Source: Methylorubrum salsuginis
GTDB lineage: Bacteria > Pseudomonadota > Alphaproteobacteria > Rhizobiales > Beijerinckiaceae
Reading direction: 5' to 3'
Length of the DNA: 50,665 nucleotides
Assembly: GCF_900114375.1 (NCBI RefSeq)
Contig: NZ_FOSV01000030.1
Span: 1-50,665, forward strand
The notes below the pieces were generated by a model that had not been told where the DNA came from, made no database searches, and was given only the letters and a program-made list of their open reading frames with translations. Shown piece by piece: positions 24,247 to 31,111 of the stretch (its first letter is position 1; each line of letters starts with the position of its first letter). The position numbers and the translations under genes are program-made.

Positions 24247-25089
24247 TCAGCAGAGGGCGGCGACGGCGCGGGCGAGCGTCCCGTCCGGCTCGCGCAGGCT
24301 CAGCGCGATGTCGAAATGGTTGTAGCCCGGCATCGCGATCCGCCGTCCGGCATGGCCGGCTCCGGTCCAGGCCCTGAGATAGCGCTCGGTCTGGTCCTTG
24401 AAGGCGTCGCTCTCCAGCCCGCCGACGGAGGCGAGGAGCCGCGCCCGCGAGCGCTCGGGAAGCGCGTGGAGCGGGCTGTTGCGACGGGCGGATTCGGGAT
24501 CGAGCCGCATCCAGGCGTTGATGTGGGTGTGGATCAGCGGCTCCAGATCCATCAGGCCCGACAGCAGAAGCCCGGAGGCGACGACATCCTCCGGCACGCC
24601 GAACGCACCGTGCCAGCCGCCCGCCAGCAGCATGCCGCCGAGATGGCCGCCCGCCGAGGAGCCGCCGACATGGATGCGCCGTTCCTCGATCCTGTAACGG
24701 GCGGCCTCGGCATGGAGCCAGGCGAGCGCGGCGCGGGTCTGGCGCACGATCTCGTCGAGCGTGACGGCGGGCGCCAGCGCGTAGTTCATCACCGCCACCG
24801 AGACGCCGTTCGGCACGAGACCGAGCGCCGGGAAGGCGTTGTCGTCCTTCGACAGGGCGCGCCAGTAGCCGCCGTGGATCCACAGGAAGAGCGGGCTGCC
24901 CGGCCCGGCCGGGTAGAGGTCGAGGGTCTGGCCCGAGGGCGCGTCGTAGACGAGGTCGGCGACGCGCTCGAGGCGCGAGACCGCCTCGGCGCTCGCGGCG
25001 ACGTAGCGGGCGTACTCGGCCTCGAAGCTCGGGACGCTCGCCCGCGCATTGTATTCGCGGTCGAGCCGGTCGCGGTCCTCGGGATTCAT
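24247..25089 (-). CDS. Alpha/beta hydrolase, kynurenine-formamidase-like
   Basis: 280 residues. Oxyanion motif HGGYW near residue 73, nucleophile elbow GGSSAGG near 142-148, and the catalytic His in MPGYNHFDIAL near 254. The HGGYW plus GxSAGG combination is characteristic of arylformamidase/carboxylesterase-like proteins of the BD-FAE/kynurenine formamidase type. In this operon (CoA ligase, thioesterase, RidA) an arylformamidase feeding 2-aminobenzoate would make sense, but other acyl or amide hydrolysis is equally possible. It is the last gene of the leftward unit, four bases after the RidA gene, and is followed by a strong terminator. Confidence 0.8.
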   Translation of the reverse strand: MNPEDRDRLDREYNARASVPSFEAEYARYVAASAEAVSRLERVADLVYDAPSGQTLDLYPAGPGSPLFLWIHGGYWRALSKDDNAFPALGLVPNGVSVAVMNYALAPAVTLDEIVRQTRAALAWLHAEAARYRIEERRIHVGGSSAGGHLGGMLLAGGWHGAFGVPEDVVASGLLLSGLMDLEPLIHTHINAWMRLDPESARRNSPLHALPERSRARLLASVGGLESDAFKDQTERYLRAWTGAGHAGRRIAMPGYNHFDIALSLREPDGTLARAVAALC

Positions 25090-25093
25090 CGCC

Positions 25094-25534
25094 TCACTCC
25101 GGCACCACGGCGGTGGCCTCGATCTCGACGAGCGCGGGTGGCTCGACGAGGCGGACCACCTGCACCAGGGCCATGGCCGGGAAATGGGTGCCGAACACGT
25201 CGCGGTAGACCCCGCCGAGATCGCGGCGGGCTTCGAGATAGGCGTCCATGTCGGTGACGTACCATGTCAGGCGCACGAGGTGGTGCGGCTCGGCGCCGGC
25301 CTCCGCCAGGATCGCCCGGATGTTGGTGAGCGCCTGATGCACCTGGGCGACGAGCCCCTCGGGGAAGCGCTCGTCCGCGTCCCAGCCGACGACGCCGCCG
25401 GTGACGACGAGCCGGCCGGAGGCCGCCATGCCGTTGGCGTAGCCGCGAGGCGCCGGCCAGCCGGCGGGTTGCAGGATGGCGGCAGGCTTCGGGCTGGCGG
25501 CGCCCTGAGGACGGATGTCGGTCATGAGGCTCAC
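25094..25534 (-). CDS. RidA/YjgF-family protein (imine/enamine deaminase type)
   Basis: About 146 residues from GTG 25534 (143 from ATG 25525). The RidA fold is recognisable from YANGMAASGRLVVTGGVVGW, VHQALTNIRAILAEAGAEPH and PAMALVQVVRLVEPPALVEI with the terminal EIEATAVVPE. RidA proteins hydrolyse reactive enamine/imine intermediates. The usual catalytic arginine position before the V-RLVEPPALVEIE strand is occupied (VVRLVEPP). GTG 25534 overlaps the thioesterase stop (GTGA), supporting coupling. In this operon it may deaminate an amino-enone intermediate from 2-aminobenzoyl-CoA reduction, or protect against a side product; this is inference. Confidence 0.82.
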   Translation of the reverse strand: MSLMTDIRPQGAASPKPAAILQPAGWPAPRGYANGMAASGRLVVTGGVVGWDADERFPEGLVAQVHQALTNIRAILAEAGAEPHHLVRLTWYVTDMDAYLEARRDLGGVYRDVFGTHFPAMALVQVVRLVEPPALVEIEATAVVPE

Positions 25535-26016
25535 GGGGTGTCTCCGGATGCGTGAGGGTGGGCGTCGCGGTCGCGCTCGGCGGCGGCCCGAAGGTCGTCG
25601 GGCAGGGGAATGGCGCGGCGCTCGGTCAGCGACGTGGTGACGATGACGAGGCGGGCGGCGATCACCGGCGCCTCGCCGCGGAAGCCGGTCACGGCGAGGT
25701 CGAGGGAGGCGCCGCCGATGCGGGCGACCCGCACGAACACGTCGAGCCGGTCGTTCCAGAAGCCGGGCCGGAGGAAGTCGGCCTCGGCATGGCCGTAGCC
25801 GAGGCTGATGCCGCGGGTCTGGTGGAAGCCCTGGTAGTCGAGGCCGAGCCGTTCCGTGAACCAGTCCTCCACCACGCCGTTCAGCAGGTCGAACCAGCGC
25901 GGGAAGTAGACGATGCCGGCCGGATCGCAGTGCGAGAAGCGCACGCGCACGGGGGCGTGGAACAGGCCCGATTGGTCCGCCCTCACCGGCGGCTCCGCAC
26001 GGGCAGACGGGCTCAT
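25531..26016 (-). CDS. 4-hydroxybenzoyl-CoA-thioesterase-like acyl-CoA thioesterase
   Basis: 161 residues, one hot-dog domain. The 4HBT signature RFSHCDPAGIVYFPRWFDLL near residue 27 carries the catalytic Asp of DPAGIVYF. ATG 26016 overlaps the CoA-ligase stop by four bases (ATGA), and the 3' end overlaps the RidA start. It probably releases a free aromatic or ring-modified acid from its CoA thioester after hydroxylation, for example gentisate from gentisyl-CoA if the substrate is salicylate. Confidence 0.87.
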   Translation of the reverse strand: MSPSARAEPPVRADQSGLFHAPVRVRFSHCDPAGIVYFPRWFDLLNGVVEDWFTERLGLDYQGFHQTRGISLGYGHAEADFLRPGFWNDRLDVFVRVARIGGASLDLAVTGFRGEAPVIAARLVIVTTSLTERRAIPLPDDLRAAAERDRDAHPHASGDTP

Positions 26017-27695
26017 GCCGACACCGCCAGGGGGGTGGACTCTCCGGTTGCTTCGGCGACCGCCTCGGCCGCGCGCAGGCGCAGCGCGTAGCGCTGGATC
26101 TTGCCGGAGGCGGTCTTGGGCAGGCTCTCGACGAACTCGACCGCGCGGGGATACTTGTAGGGCGCGATCTCGGCCTTGACGAAGTCCTGCAACGCCTTGG
26201 CCGTGGCCGTGGCGCCGGGCGCGCGGACGACGTAGGCCTTCGGAATCGTGCCGCGCTCGGGGTCCGGCGCGGCGACGACGCCGCATTCGAGCACGTCGGG
26301 ATGGCGCAGGAGCGCCGCCTCCACCTCCGGTCCGGAGATGTTGTAGCCGGAGGAGACGATCATGTCGTCGCAGCGGGCCTGATACCAGAAGTAGCCGTCC
26401 TCATCCATGAGGTAGCTGTCGCCGGGATAGTTCCAGCCCTCGACCACGTAGGTGCCCTGGCGCGGATCGGCGAGGTAGCGGCAGCCGGTGGGGCCGCGGA
26501 CGGCCAGACGCCCGATCGTTCCGGGGGGAACCTCCCTGCCCTCTTCGTCCACCACGCGGGCTTCGTAGCCCGGCACCGGGCGGCCGGTGGCGCCGGGGCG
26601 CACCTCCTCCTCCGGCGAGGCGAGGTAGATGTGCAGCATCTCGGTGCCGCCGATGCCGTCGAGCAGGGTCCGGCCCGTGGCGGCCTTCCAGGCCTCGAAC
26701 GTCGCGCGGCTGAGCGACTCGCCCGCCGAGATGCAGCGGCGCAGCGACGAGAGGTCGTAGGCGGTGAGCTTGGCGAGAATCGCCCTGTAGGCGGTCGGCG
26801 CGGTGAAGCAGATCGTGGCCCGCTCCCGCCCGATCGCGAGCGCCAGATCCTCGGGGCCCGCCCGTTCCAGCACCACTGCCGAGCCGCCGACCCGCATCGG
26901 AAACAGGATGATGGCGAGCCCGAAGGTGAAGGCGAAGGGCGCCGAGCCGATGAAGCGGTCGTCCGGCCCGGCGCGCACCACGTGGCGGGCGTAAGTATCG
27001 CAGATCGCGAGCAGGTCGCGGTGGAAATGCATCGCCCCCTTGGGCTCGCCGGTCGTGCCCGAGGTGAAGGCGATCAGGCAGACATCGTCCGCGGCGGTGT
27101 CGGCGGCGGTGAAGGCCGGGCTCTCGGCGGCCATCAGGGCTTCGAGCGAATCCGGCCCGCCGCCGCCCCAATACGCCACCTGCTCCAGCCCCGGCGCGTG
27201 GGTGCGGGCGCCCTCCATCTCCTCGGCGAGGCGATGGTCGCAGAGCGCGATGGCGATGCGCGCCTTGTTGAGCGGATAGGCGATCTCGCGGGCCCGCAGC
27301 AGCGGCATGGTGGCGACCACGACGCCCCCCGCCTTCAGCACGGCGAGGTAGGTCGCCACCATCATCGGAGTGTTGCCCGAGCGCAGGAGCACGCGGTTGC
27401 CGGGGCGCAGGCCGAGCCGGTTCACCAGCACGTTGGCGATGCGGTTCACCCGCTCGAACAGCTGCCGGTAGGTCAGCGATTCGTGCTCGCCGATCAGGCA
27501 CAGGGCATGGCCGCGCCCTTCCGCGATCCAGCGGTCGAGGAAGGGCGTCACGCAGTTCAGGCGGCGCGGATAGCGCAGTTCGGGCAGCGCGAAGATCAGG
27601 TCGGGCCAAGTTTCGCGCGGCGGAAGATGGTCGCGGGCGAAGGTATCGATGGCGCAAGAGTCGGCGGCAATCGCCGAGGGGGAGGTCGCATCCAC
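26013..27695 (-). CDS. Benzoate/2-aminobenzoate-type CoA ligase
   Basis: 560 residues from GTG 27695, an ANL-superfamily acyl-CoA synthetase. P-loop motif FTSGTTGEPKG, A5-type GIGGTEMLHIYLASP, A8 hinge RCDDMIVSSGYNISG, and the catalytic lysine in PKTASGKIQRYAL near the C-terminus. The whole (LNCVTPFLDRWIAEGRG, SGPEVEAALLRHPDV) resembles benzoate- or 2-aminobenzoate-CoA ligases. GTG 27695 with GAGGG ahead is preferred over an ATG at 27785, which would put the operator palindromes into the coding frame. It activates an aromatic acid with ATP and CoA. It is divergent to the bifunctional monooxygenase gene and first in the leftward four-gene unit. Confidence 0.87.
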   Translation of the reverse strand: MDATSPSAIAADSCAIDTFARDHLPPRETWPDLIFALPELRYPRRLNCVTPFLDRWIAEGRGHALCLIGEHESLTYRQLFERVNRIANVLVNRLGLRPGNRVLLRSGNTPMMVATYLAVLKAGGVVVATMPLLRAREIAYPLNKARIAIALCDHRLAEEMEGARTHAPGLEQVAYWGGGGPDSLEALMAAESPAFTAADTAADDVCLIAFTSGTTGEPKGAMHFHRDLLAICDTYARHVVRAGPDDRFIGSAPFAFTFGLAIILFPMRVGGSAVVLERAGPEDLALAIGRERATICFTAPTAYRAILAKLTAYDLSSLRRCISAGESLSRATFEAWKAATGRTLLDGIGGTEMLHIYLASPEEEVRPGATGRPVPGYEARVVDEEGREVPPGTIGRLAVRGPTGCRYLADPRQGTYVVEGWNYPGDSYLMDEDGYFWYQARCDDMIVSSGYNISGPEVEAALLRHPDVLECGVVAAPDPERGTIPKAYVVRAPGATATAKALQDFVKAEIAPYKYPRAVEFVESLPKTASGKIQRYALRLRAAEAVAEATGESTPLAVSA

Positions 27696-27748
27696 GGTGA
27701 GGCCCTCGCGTTCGAGTGCGGGCCGGCCGGACCGCGTCGTCCGCCGGA

Positions 27749-27806
27749 ATGATTTAGGCTTAAAGCATCTTGTCGGCCTGCACAAGATGCTTTAAGCCTG
27801 AAGCAT
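27749..27806. promoter_or_regulatory. Two MarR-type operators between divergent catabolic genes
   Basis: Two copies of one 20-bp near-palindrome face each other: ATGATTTAGGCTTAAAGCAT (27749-27768) and ATGCTTTAAGCCTGAAGCAT (27787-27806). Because the second is nearly the inverse of the first, 27756-27773 and 27782-27799 form a perfect 18-bp inverted repeat. The pair lies 54 bases upstream of the CoA-ligase GTG and 43 bases upstream of the monooxygenase ATG. The same motif recurs at 34762-34838. The MarR-family protein encoded at 30258 is the obvious candidate binder. Confidence 0.75.
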
Positions 27807-27849
27807 ATCGCGGCGCTCGGTCCGCGGGTCTGCTTTCCAGGAGGGTGCG

Positions 27850-30261
27850 ATGGGAGATGTCACCAGCGCGGTTGCCGGCTTTTCCGGTCTTCGCCCCGAG
27901 GGGGCGGGCCGCAAGCCCCTGCGCATCGCCGTCGTCGGCGCTGGGCCCGCCGGGCTCTACCTGTCGATCCTGGTCAAGAAGCGCTTCCCCGAGGCGGCGA
28001 TCACGATCTACGAGCGCAACCGGGCCGACGACACCTTCGGTTTCGGCGTGGTGTTCTCGGACGCCACCCTCGACATCTTCGAGCGCTACGACCCCGAGAG
28101 CTACGCCCGCATCACGCAGGAATTCGCCTACTGGGACGACATCGCCATCCACGTGAAGGGCGAGGTCCACCGGATCGGCGGCAACGGCTTCTGCGGCTGC
28201 GCCCGCGCCACGCTGCTGACCATCCTGCAGGAGCGCGCCCGTTCGCTCGGCGTCGAGATGGTCTTCCAGACGGAAGCCGACGCGGAGGATTTCGACGACC
28301 ACGATCTCGTGATCGTCGCCGACGGCATCAACAGCGCCTACCGGCAGCGCCATTCCGAGCATTTCGGCACCAGCGTCGATCTGCGCCCCAACCGCTTCGT
28401 CTGGATGGGCTCGACCAAGCCGCTCGACGCCTTCACCTTCCTGTTCCGCGAGACGGAATGGGGCCCGTTCATCGCCCATGCCTACCAGTACGAGCGCGGG
28501 CGCTCGACCTGGGTGTTCGAGACCGACCCGGACACCTTCGAGCGGGCGGGGCTGGGCCAGCTCGACGAGGCGGGCTCGGCGGCTTTCATGAAACGCGTGT
28601 TCGCCGATGTCCTCGGCGGGCACGAGGTGCTGACCAACCGCTCGATCTGGCGGCAATTCCCGATGATCCGCAACGCCCGCTGGGTGCGCGGCAACCGGGT
28701 GCTGCTGGGCGACGCCAAGGCGACCGCGCATTTCTCCATCGGCTCGGGCACCAAGCTCGCCATGGAGGACGCCATCGCCCTCTACGAGGCTTTGGTGGCG
28801 GAGGCCGAGGTGCCCGCGGCGCTGGCCCGGTTCGAGAAGGGCCGGCGCGAGGAGGTGGAGAAAATCCAGCACGCGGCGGACGTCTCGCTCGTCTGGTTCG
28901 AGCACGTGGCCCGCTATCTCGATTTCGAGCCGGTCCAGTTCGCCTTCGGGGCGATGACCCGGGCCAAGGCGATCACCTACGACAACCTGCGCCTGCGCGC
29001 GCCGGACTTCGTCGCGCAGATGGACCGCGCCTTCGCCGAGGGCGTGCGCCGCCAGGGCTTCGACGTCTTCCTCGACAAGCCCGCCGCGCCGATGTTCCAG
29101 CCGCTGCGTTTGCGCGAGATGGTGGTCCCCAATCGCGTCGCGATGTCGCCGATGTGCCTGTATTCCGCCCAAGACGGCGTACCGAACGACTTCCACCTCG
29201 TCCATTACGGCGCCCGCGCCATCGGCGGACCCGGCCTGATGTTCACCGAGATGACCTGCGTCTCGCGCGACGGCCGCATCACGCCGGGCTGCGCCGGGCT
29301 GTGGAACGACGAGCAGGAGGCGGCCTGGACCCGCATCGTCGACTTTGTCCACGCCAATTCCGGCACCCAATTCTGCCTCCAGCTCGGCCATGCCGGACGC
29401 AAAGGGGCGACCAAGCCGATGTGGGAGGGCATCGACCGGCCGCTCGAATCGGGCGGCTGGGAGGTGATGTCGGCCTCGCCCCTCCCCTATTTCCCCGACA
29501 GCGCCGTGCCGCGGGAGATGAACCGCGCCGACATGGACACCGTCGTCACCGACTTCGTCCTGGCGACCGAACGGGCGGCGCGGGCCGGCTTCGACATGCT
29601 GGAACTGCACTGCGCCCACGGCTACCTGCTGGCGAGCTTCCTCTCGCCGCTGACCAACCACCGCAGGGACGCCTATGGCGGCTCCATCGAGAACCGCCTG
29701 CGCTTCCCGCTCGAAGTGTTTTCCGCGATGCGGGCGGCGTGGCCCGCGCACAAACCGATGTCGGTGCGCGTCTCGGCGACCGACTGGGCCGAGGGCGGCC
29801 TCAGCCCTGAGGACTCGGTGGCGATCGCCAGCGCCTTCCGCGAGGCCGGCGTCGATCTCGTCGACGTCTCGACGGGTCAGACCGCGACGGTCTCGCGCCC
29901 GCTCTACGGCCGGATGTTCCAGACGCCGTTCGCCGAGCGCATCCGCAACGAGGCCGGCACCGCCACGATGTGCGTGGGCAACATCACGACGCCCGACCAG
30001 ATCAACACCATCCTGGCGGCGGGCCGGGCCGACATCGTGGCCCTCGGTCGGCCGCACCTTTCCGACCCCGGCTTTACGCTCCGCGCCGCCGCCTGGTACG
30101 GCGCGGACGGCATCCATTGCCCGCCGCAATACGCGCCGGGCAAGGACCAGATCTTTCGGAACTCCGTGCGCGACCGGGCCGACCTCGAGGATCTCAAGGC
30201 GCGTGGACGGCCCAAGACCCGGGCCGAGCTGCGCCTCCCGGCCGCCACGGTCGCGCCGTGA
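27850..30261 (+). CDS. Bifunctional salicylyl-CoA 5-hydroxylase / 2-aminobenzoyl-CoA monooxygenase-reductase
   Basis: 803 residues with two fused enzymes. The N-terminal part (1-about 405) is an FAD aromatic hydroxylase: GAGPAG at 30-35, GFGVVFSDATLDIFERYDP near 74-92 and the second FAD motif near NRVLLGDAKATAHFSIGSG. The C-terminal part (about 412-803) is an Old Yellow Enzyme-type FMN oxidoreductase: PMFQPLRLREMVVPNRVAMS, QLGHAGRKGATKPMW, and HCAHGYLLASFLSP with DAYGGSIENRLRF. This fusion is the known architecture of salicylyl-CoA 5-hydroxylase and of 2-aminobenzoyl-CoA monooxygenase/reductase. The start is supported by AGGAGGG six bases ahead. It is divergent to the CoA ligase that would supply its CoA-thioester substrate. 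The neighbouring RidA and formamidase-like genes favour the amino substrate, and the 4HBT thioesterase fits salicylate. Sequence alone does not decide. Confidence 0.88.
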   Translation: MGDVTSAVAGFSGLRPEGAGRKPLRIAVVGAGPAGLYLSILVKKRFPEAAITIYERNRADDTFGFGVVFSDATLDIFERYDPESYARITQEFAYWDDIAIHVKGEVHRIGGNGFCGCARATLLTILQERARSLGVEMVFQTEADAEDFDDHDLVIVADGINSAYRQRHSEHFGTSVDLRPNRFVWMGSTKPLDAFTFLFRETEWGPFIAHAYQYERGRSTWVFETDPDTFERAGLGQLDEAGSAAFMKRVFADVLGGHEVLTNRSIWRQFPMIRNARWVRGNRVLLGDAKATAHFSIGSGTKLAMEDAIALYEALVAEAEVPAALARFEKGRREEVEKIQHAADVSLVWFEHVARYLDFEPVQFAFGAMTRAKAITYDNLRLRAPDFVAQMDRAFAEGVRRQGFDVFLDKPAAPMFQPLRLREMVVPNRVAMSPMCLYSAQDGVPNDFHLVHYGARAIGGPGLMFTEMTCVSRDGRITPGCAGLWNDEQEAAWTRIVDFVHANSGTQFCLQLGHAGRKGATKPMWEGIDRPLESGGWEVMSASPLPYFPDSAVPREMNRADMDTVVTDFVLATERAARAGFDMLELHCAHGYLLASFLSPLTNHRRDAYGGSIENRLRFPLEVFSAMRAAWPAHKPMSVRVSATDWAEGGLSPEDSVAIASAFREAGVDLVDVSTGQTATVSRPLYGRMFQTPFAERIRNEAGTATMCVGNITTPDQINTILAAGRADIVALGRPHLSDPGFTLRAAAWYGADGIHCPPQYAPGKDQIFRNSVRDRADLEDLKARGRPKTRAELRLPAATVAP

Positions 30262-30869
30262 GCGGGAGCGCGGCCGCCCGCATTTGCGTTGCCCCGCGAA
30301 ATCGGGCTGATGACGCCCGAAGCGTTCAGCGGGCCGGGGCTTTGGATTTGGACGAGGCGGAGGAGAGCGGCGCCGCGGCCGGGGCGGAGGGGCGGGACAC
30401 GCGCACGGCCGTGCGGGCGTGGCTGCGCCTCCTCACCTGCACCACGCTGATCGAGAACGAGATCCGCTCGCGTCTGCGCGAGCAGTTCGACTTCACCCTG
30501 CCGCGCTTCGACCTGCTGGCCCAGCTCGACAAGGCCGAGGACGGGCTCGTCCTCGGCGAGGCCTCGAAGCTCCTGATGGTCTCGGCCGGCAACGTCACCG
30601 CGGTGGTCGAGAAGCTCCTGGCCAGCGGCTACATCACCCGCCAACCCTCGCCGACCGACCGTCGTGTCCAGATCATCCGCCTGACGCACGCGGGCCGCGC
30701 CGCCTTCCGCACCATGGCGGAGGCGCATCACGGCTGGGTCGAGGAGCTGTTCGCCGGCCTCTCGGACGAGGAGACCGCGACGCTGACCGACGGCCTCGCC
30801 CGGCTCAAGCGCTCGGCGCAAGGGCGGATCGCGCCCCGCGAGCCGGCCCGGCGGCGGGCGGGCGGTTAG
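30258..30869 (+). CDS. MarR-family transcriptional regulator
   Basis: About 203 residues from GTG 30258, whose bases overlap the upstream stop (GTGA). A later start, such as TTG 30342, is possible because the first 45 residues are low-complexity. The winged helix is clear: LPRFDLLAQLDKAEDGLVLG, EASKLLMVSAGNVTAVVEKL as recognition helix, and YITRQPSPTDRRVQIIRLTH as the wing with the conserved DRR. It follows the bifunctional monooxygenase in one operon and is probably the CoA-thioester- or acid-responsive repressor acting at the 20-bp palindromes at 27.75 and 34.8 kb. Confidence 0.85.
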   Translation: MSGSAAARICVAPRNRADDARSVQRAGALDLDEAEESGAAAGAEGRDTRTAVRAWLRLLTCTTLIENEIRSRLREQFDFTLPRFDLLAQLDKAEDGLVLGEASKLLMVSAGNVTAVVEKLLASGYITRQPSPTDRRVQIIRLTHAGRAAFRTMAEAHHGWVEELFAGLSDEETATLTDGLARLKRSAQGRIAPREPARRRAGG

Positions 30870-30911
30870 CGCCTCGTCCCGAAAGGTGGTTTCCGGCTTT
30901 CGGACCGATGC
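30870..30911. repeat. REP-like palindromic element after the marR-type gene
   Basis: TCGTCCCGAAAG and CTTTCGGACCGA pair with two mismatches around GTGGTTTCCGG. It starts directly after the TAG of the MarR gene and resembles the element at 18980-19020 in sequence and placement. The 106-bp inverted repeat begins four bases further on. A terminator role is plausible. Confidence 0.5.
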
Positions 30912-30914
30912 TCC

Positions 30915-31020
30915 CATACCGATCGGCGACGATCCTGATTCATCGCCGATTGCCCCCGCGACGGCGGAGCGGCGGGCGTCCGCCGGACGCATGGAACAGG
31001 ACCATCGGTCCTGTTCCATG
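30915..31020. repeat. Left copy of a 106-bp inverted repeat flanking the RTX gene
   Basis: Read against the reverse complement of 34035-34140, this segment aligns without gaps over 106 bases with about 10 differences counted by hand. Its inner end (30990-31020) is a hairpin with a perfect 14-bp stem and an ATC loop. The repeat stops 92 bases before the 3' end of the RTX gene. It is non-coding and MITE-like. Confidence 0.8.
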
Positions 31021-31111
31021 GCGCTTGGTATCGGCGAAGAAACGCCCTTGGCTGCCTCTATCGAGCAATCCCGGCCGAACGGGGGTCGCTCGGCCGAGGC
31101 GTTTCGCACGT

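Noticed and set aside
27760..30129. Very long minus-strand open frame (789 residues)
   Set aside because: It is the antisense shadow of the bifunctional hydroxylase gene; GC-rich codon bias keeps the opposite frame open. It has no domain and a low-complexity Arg/Gly/His/Asp composition.
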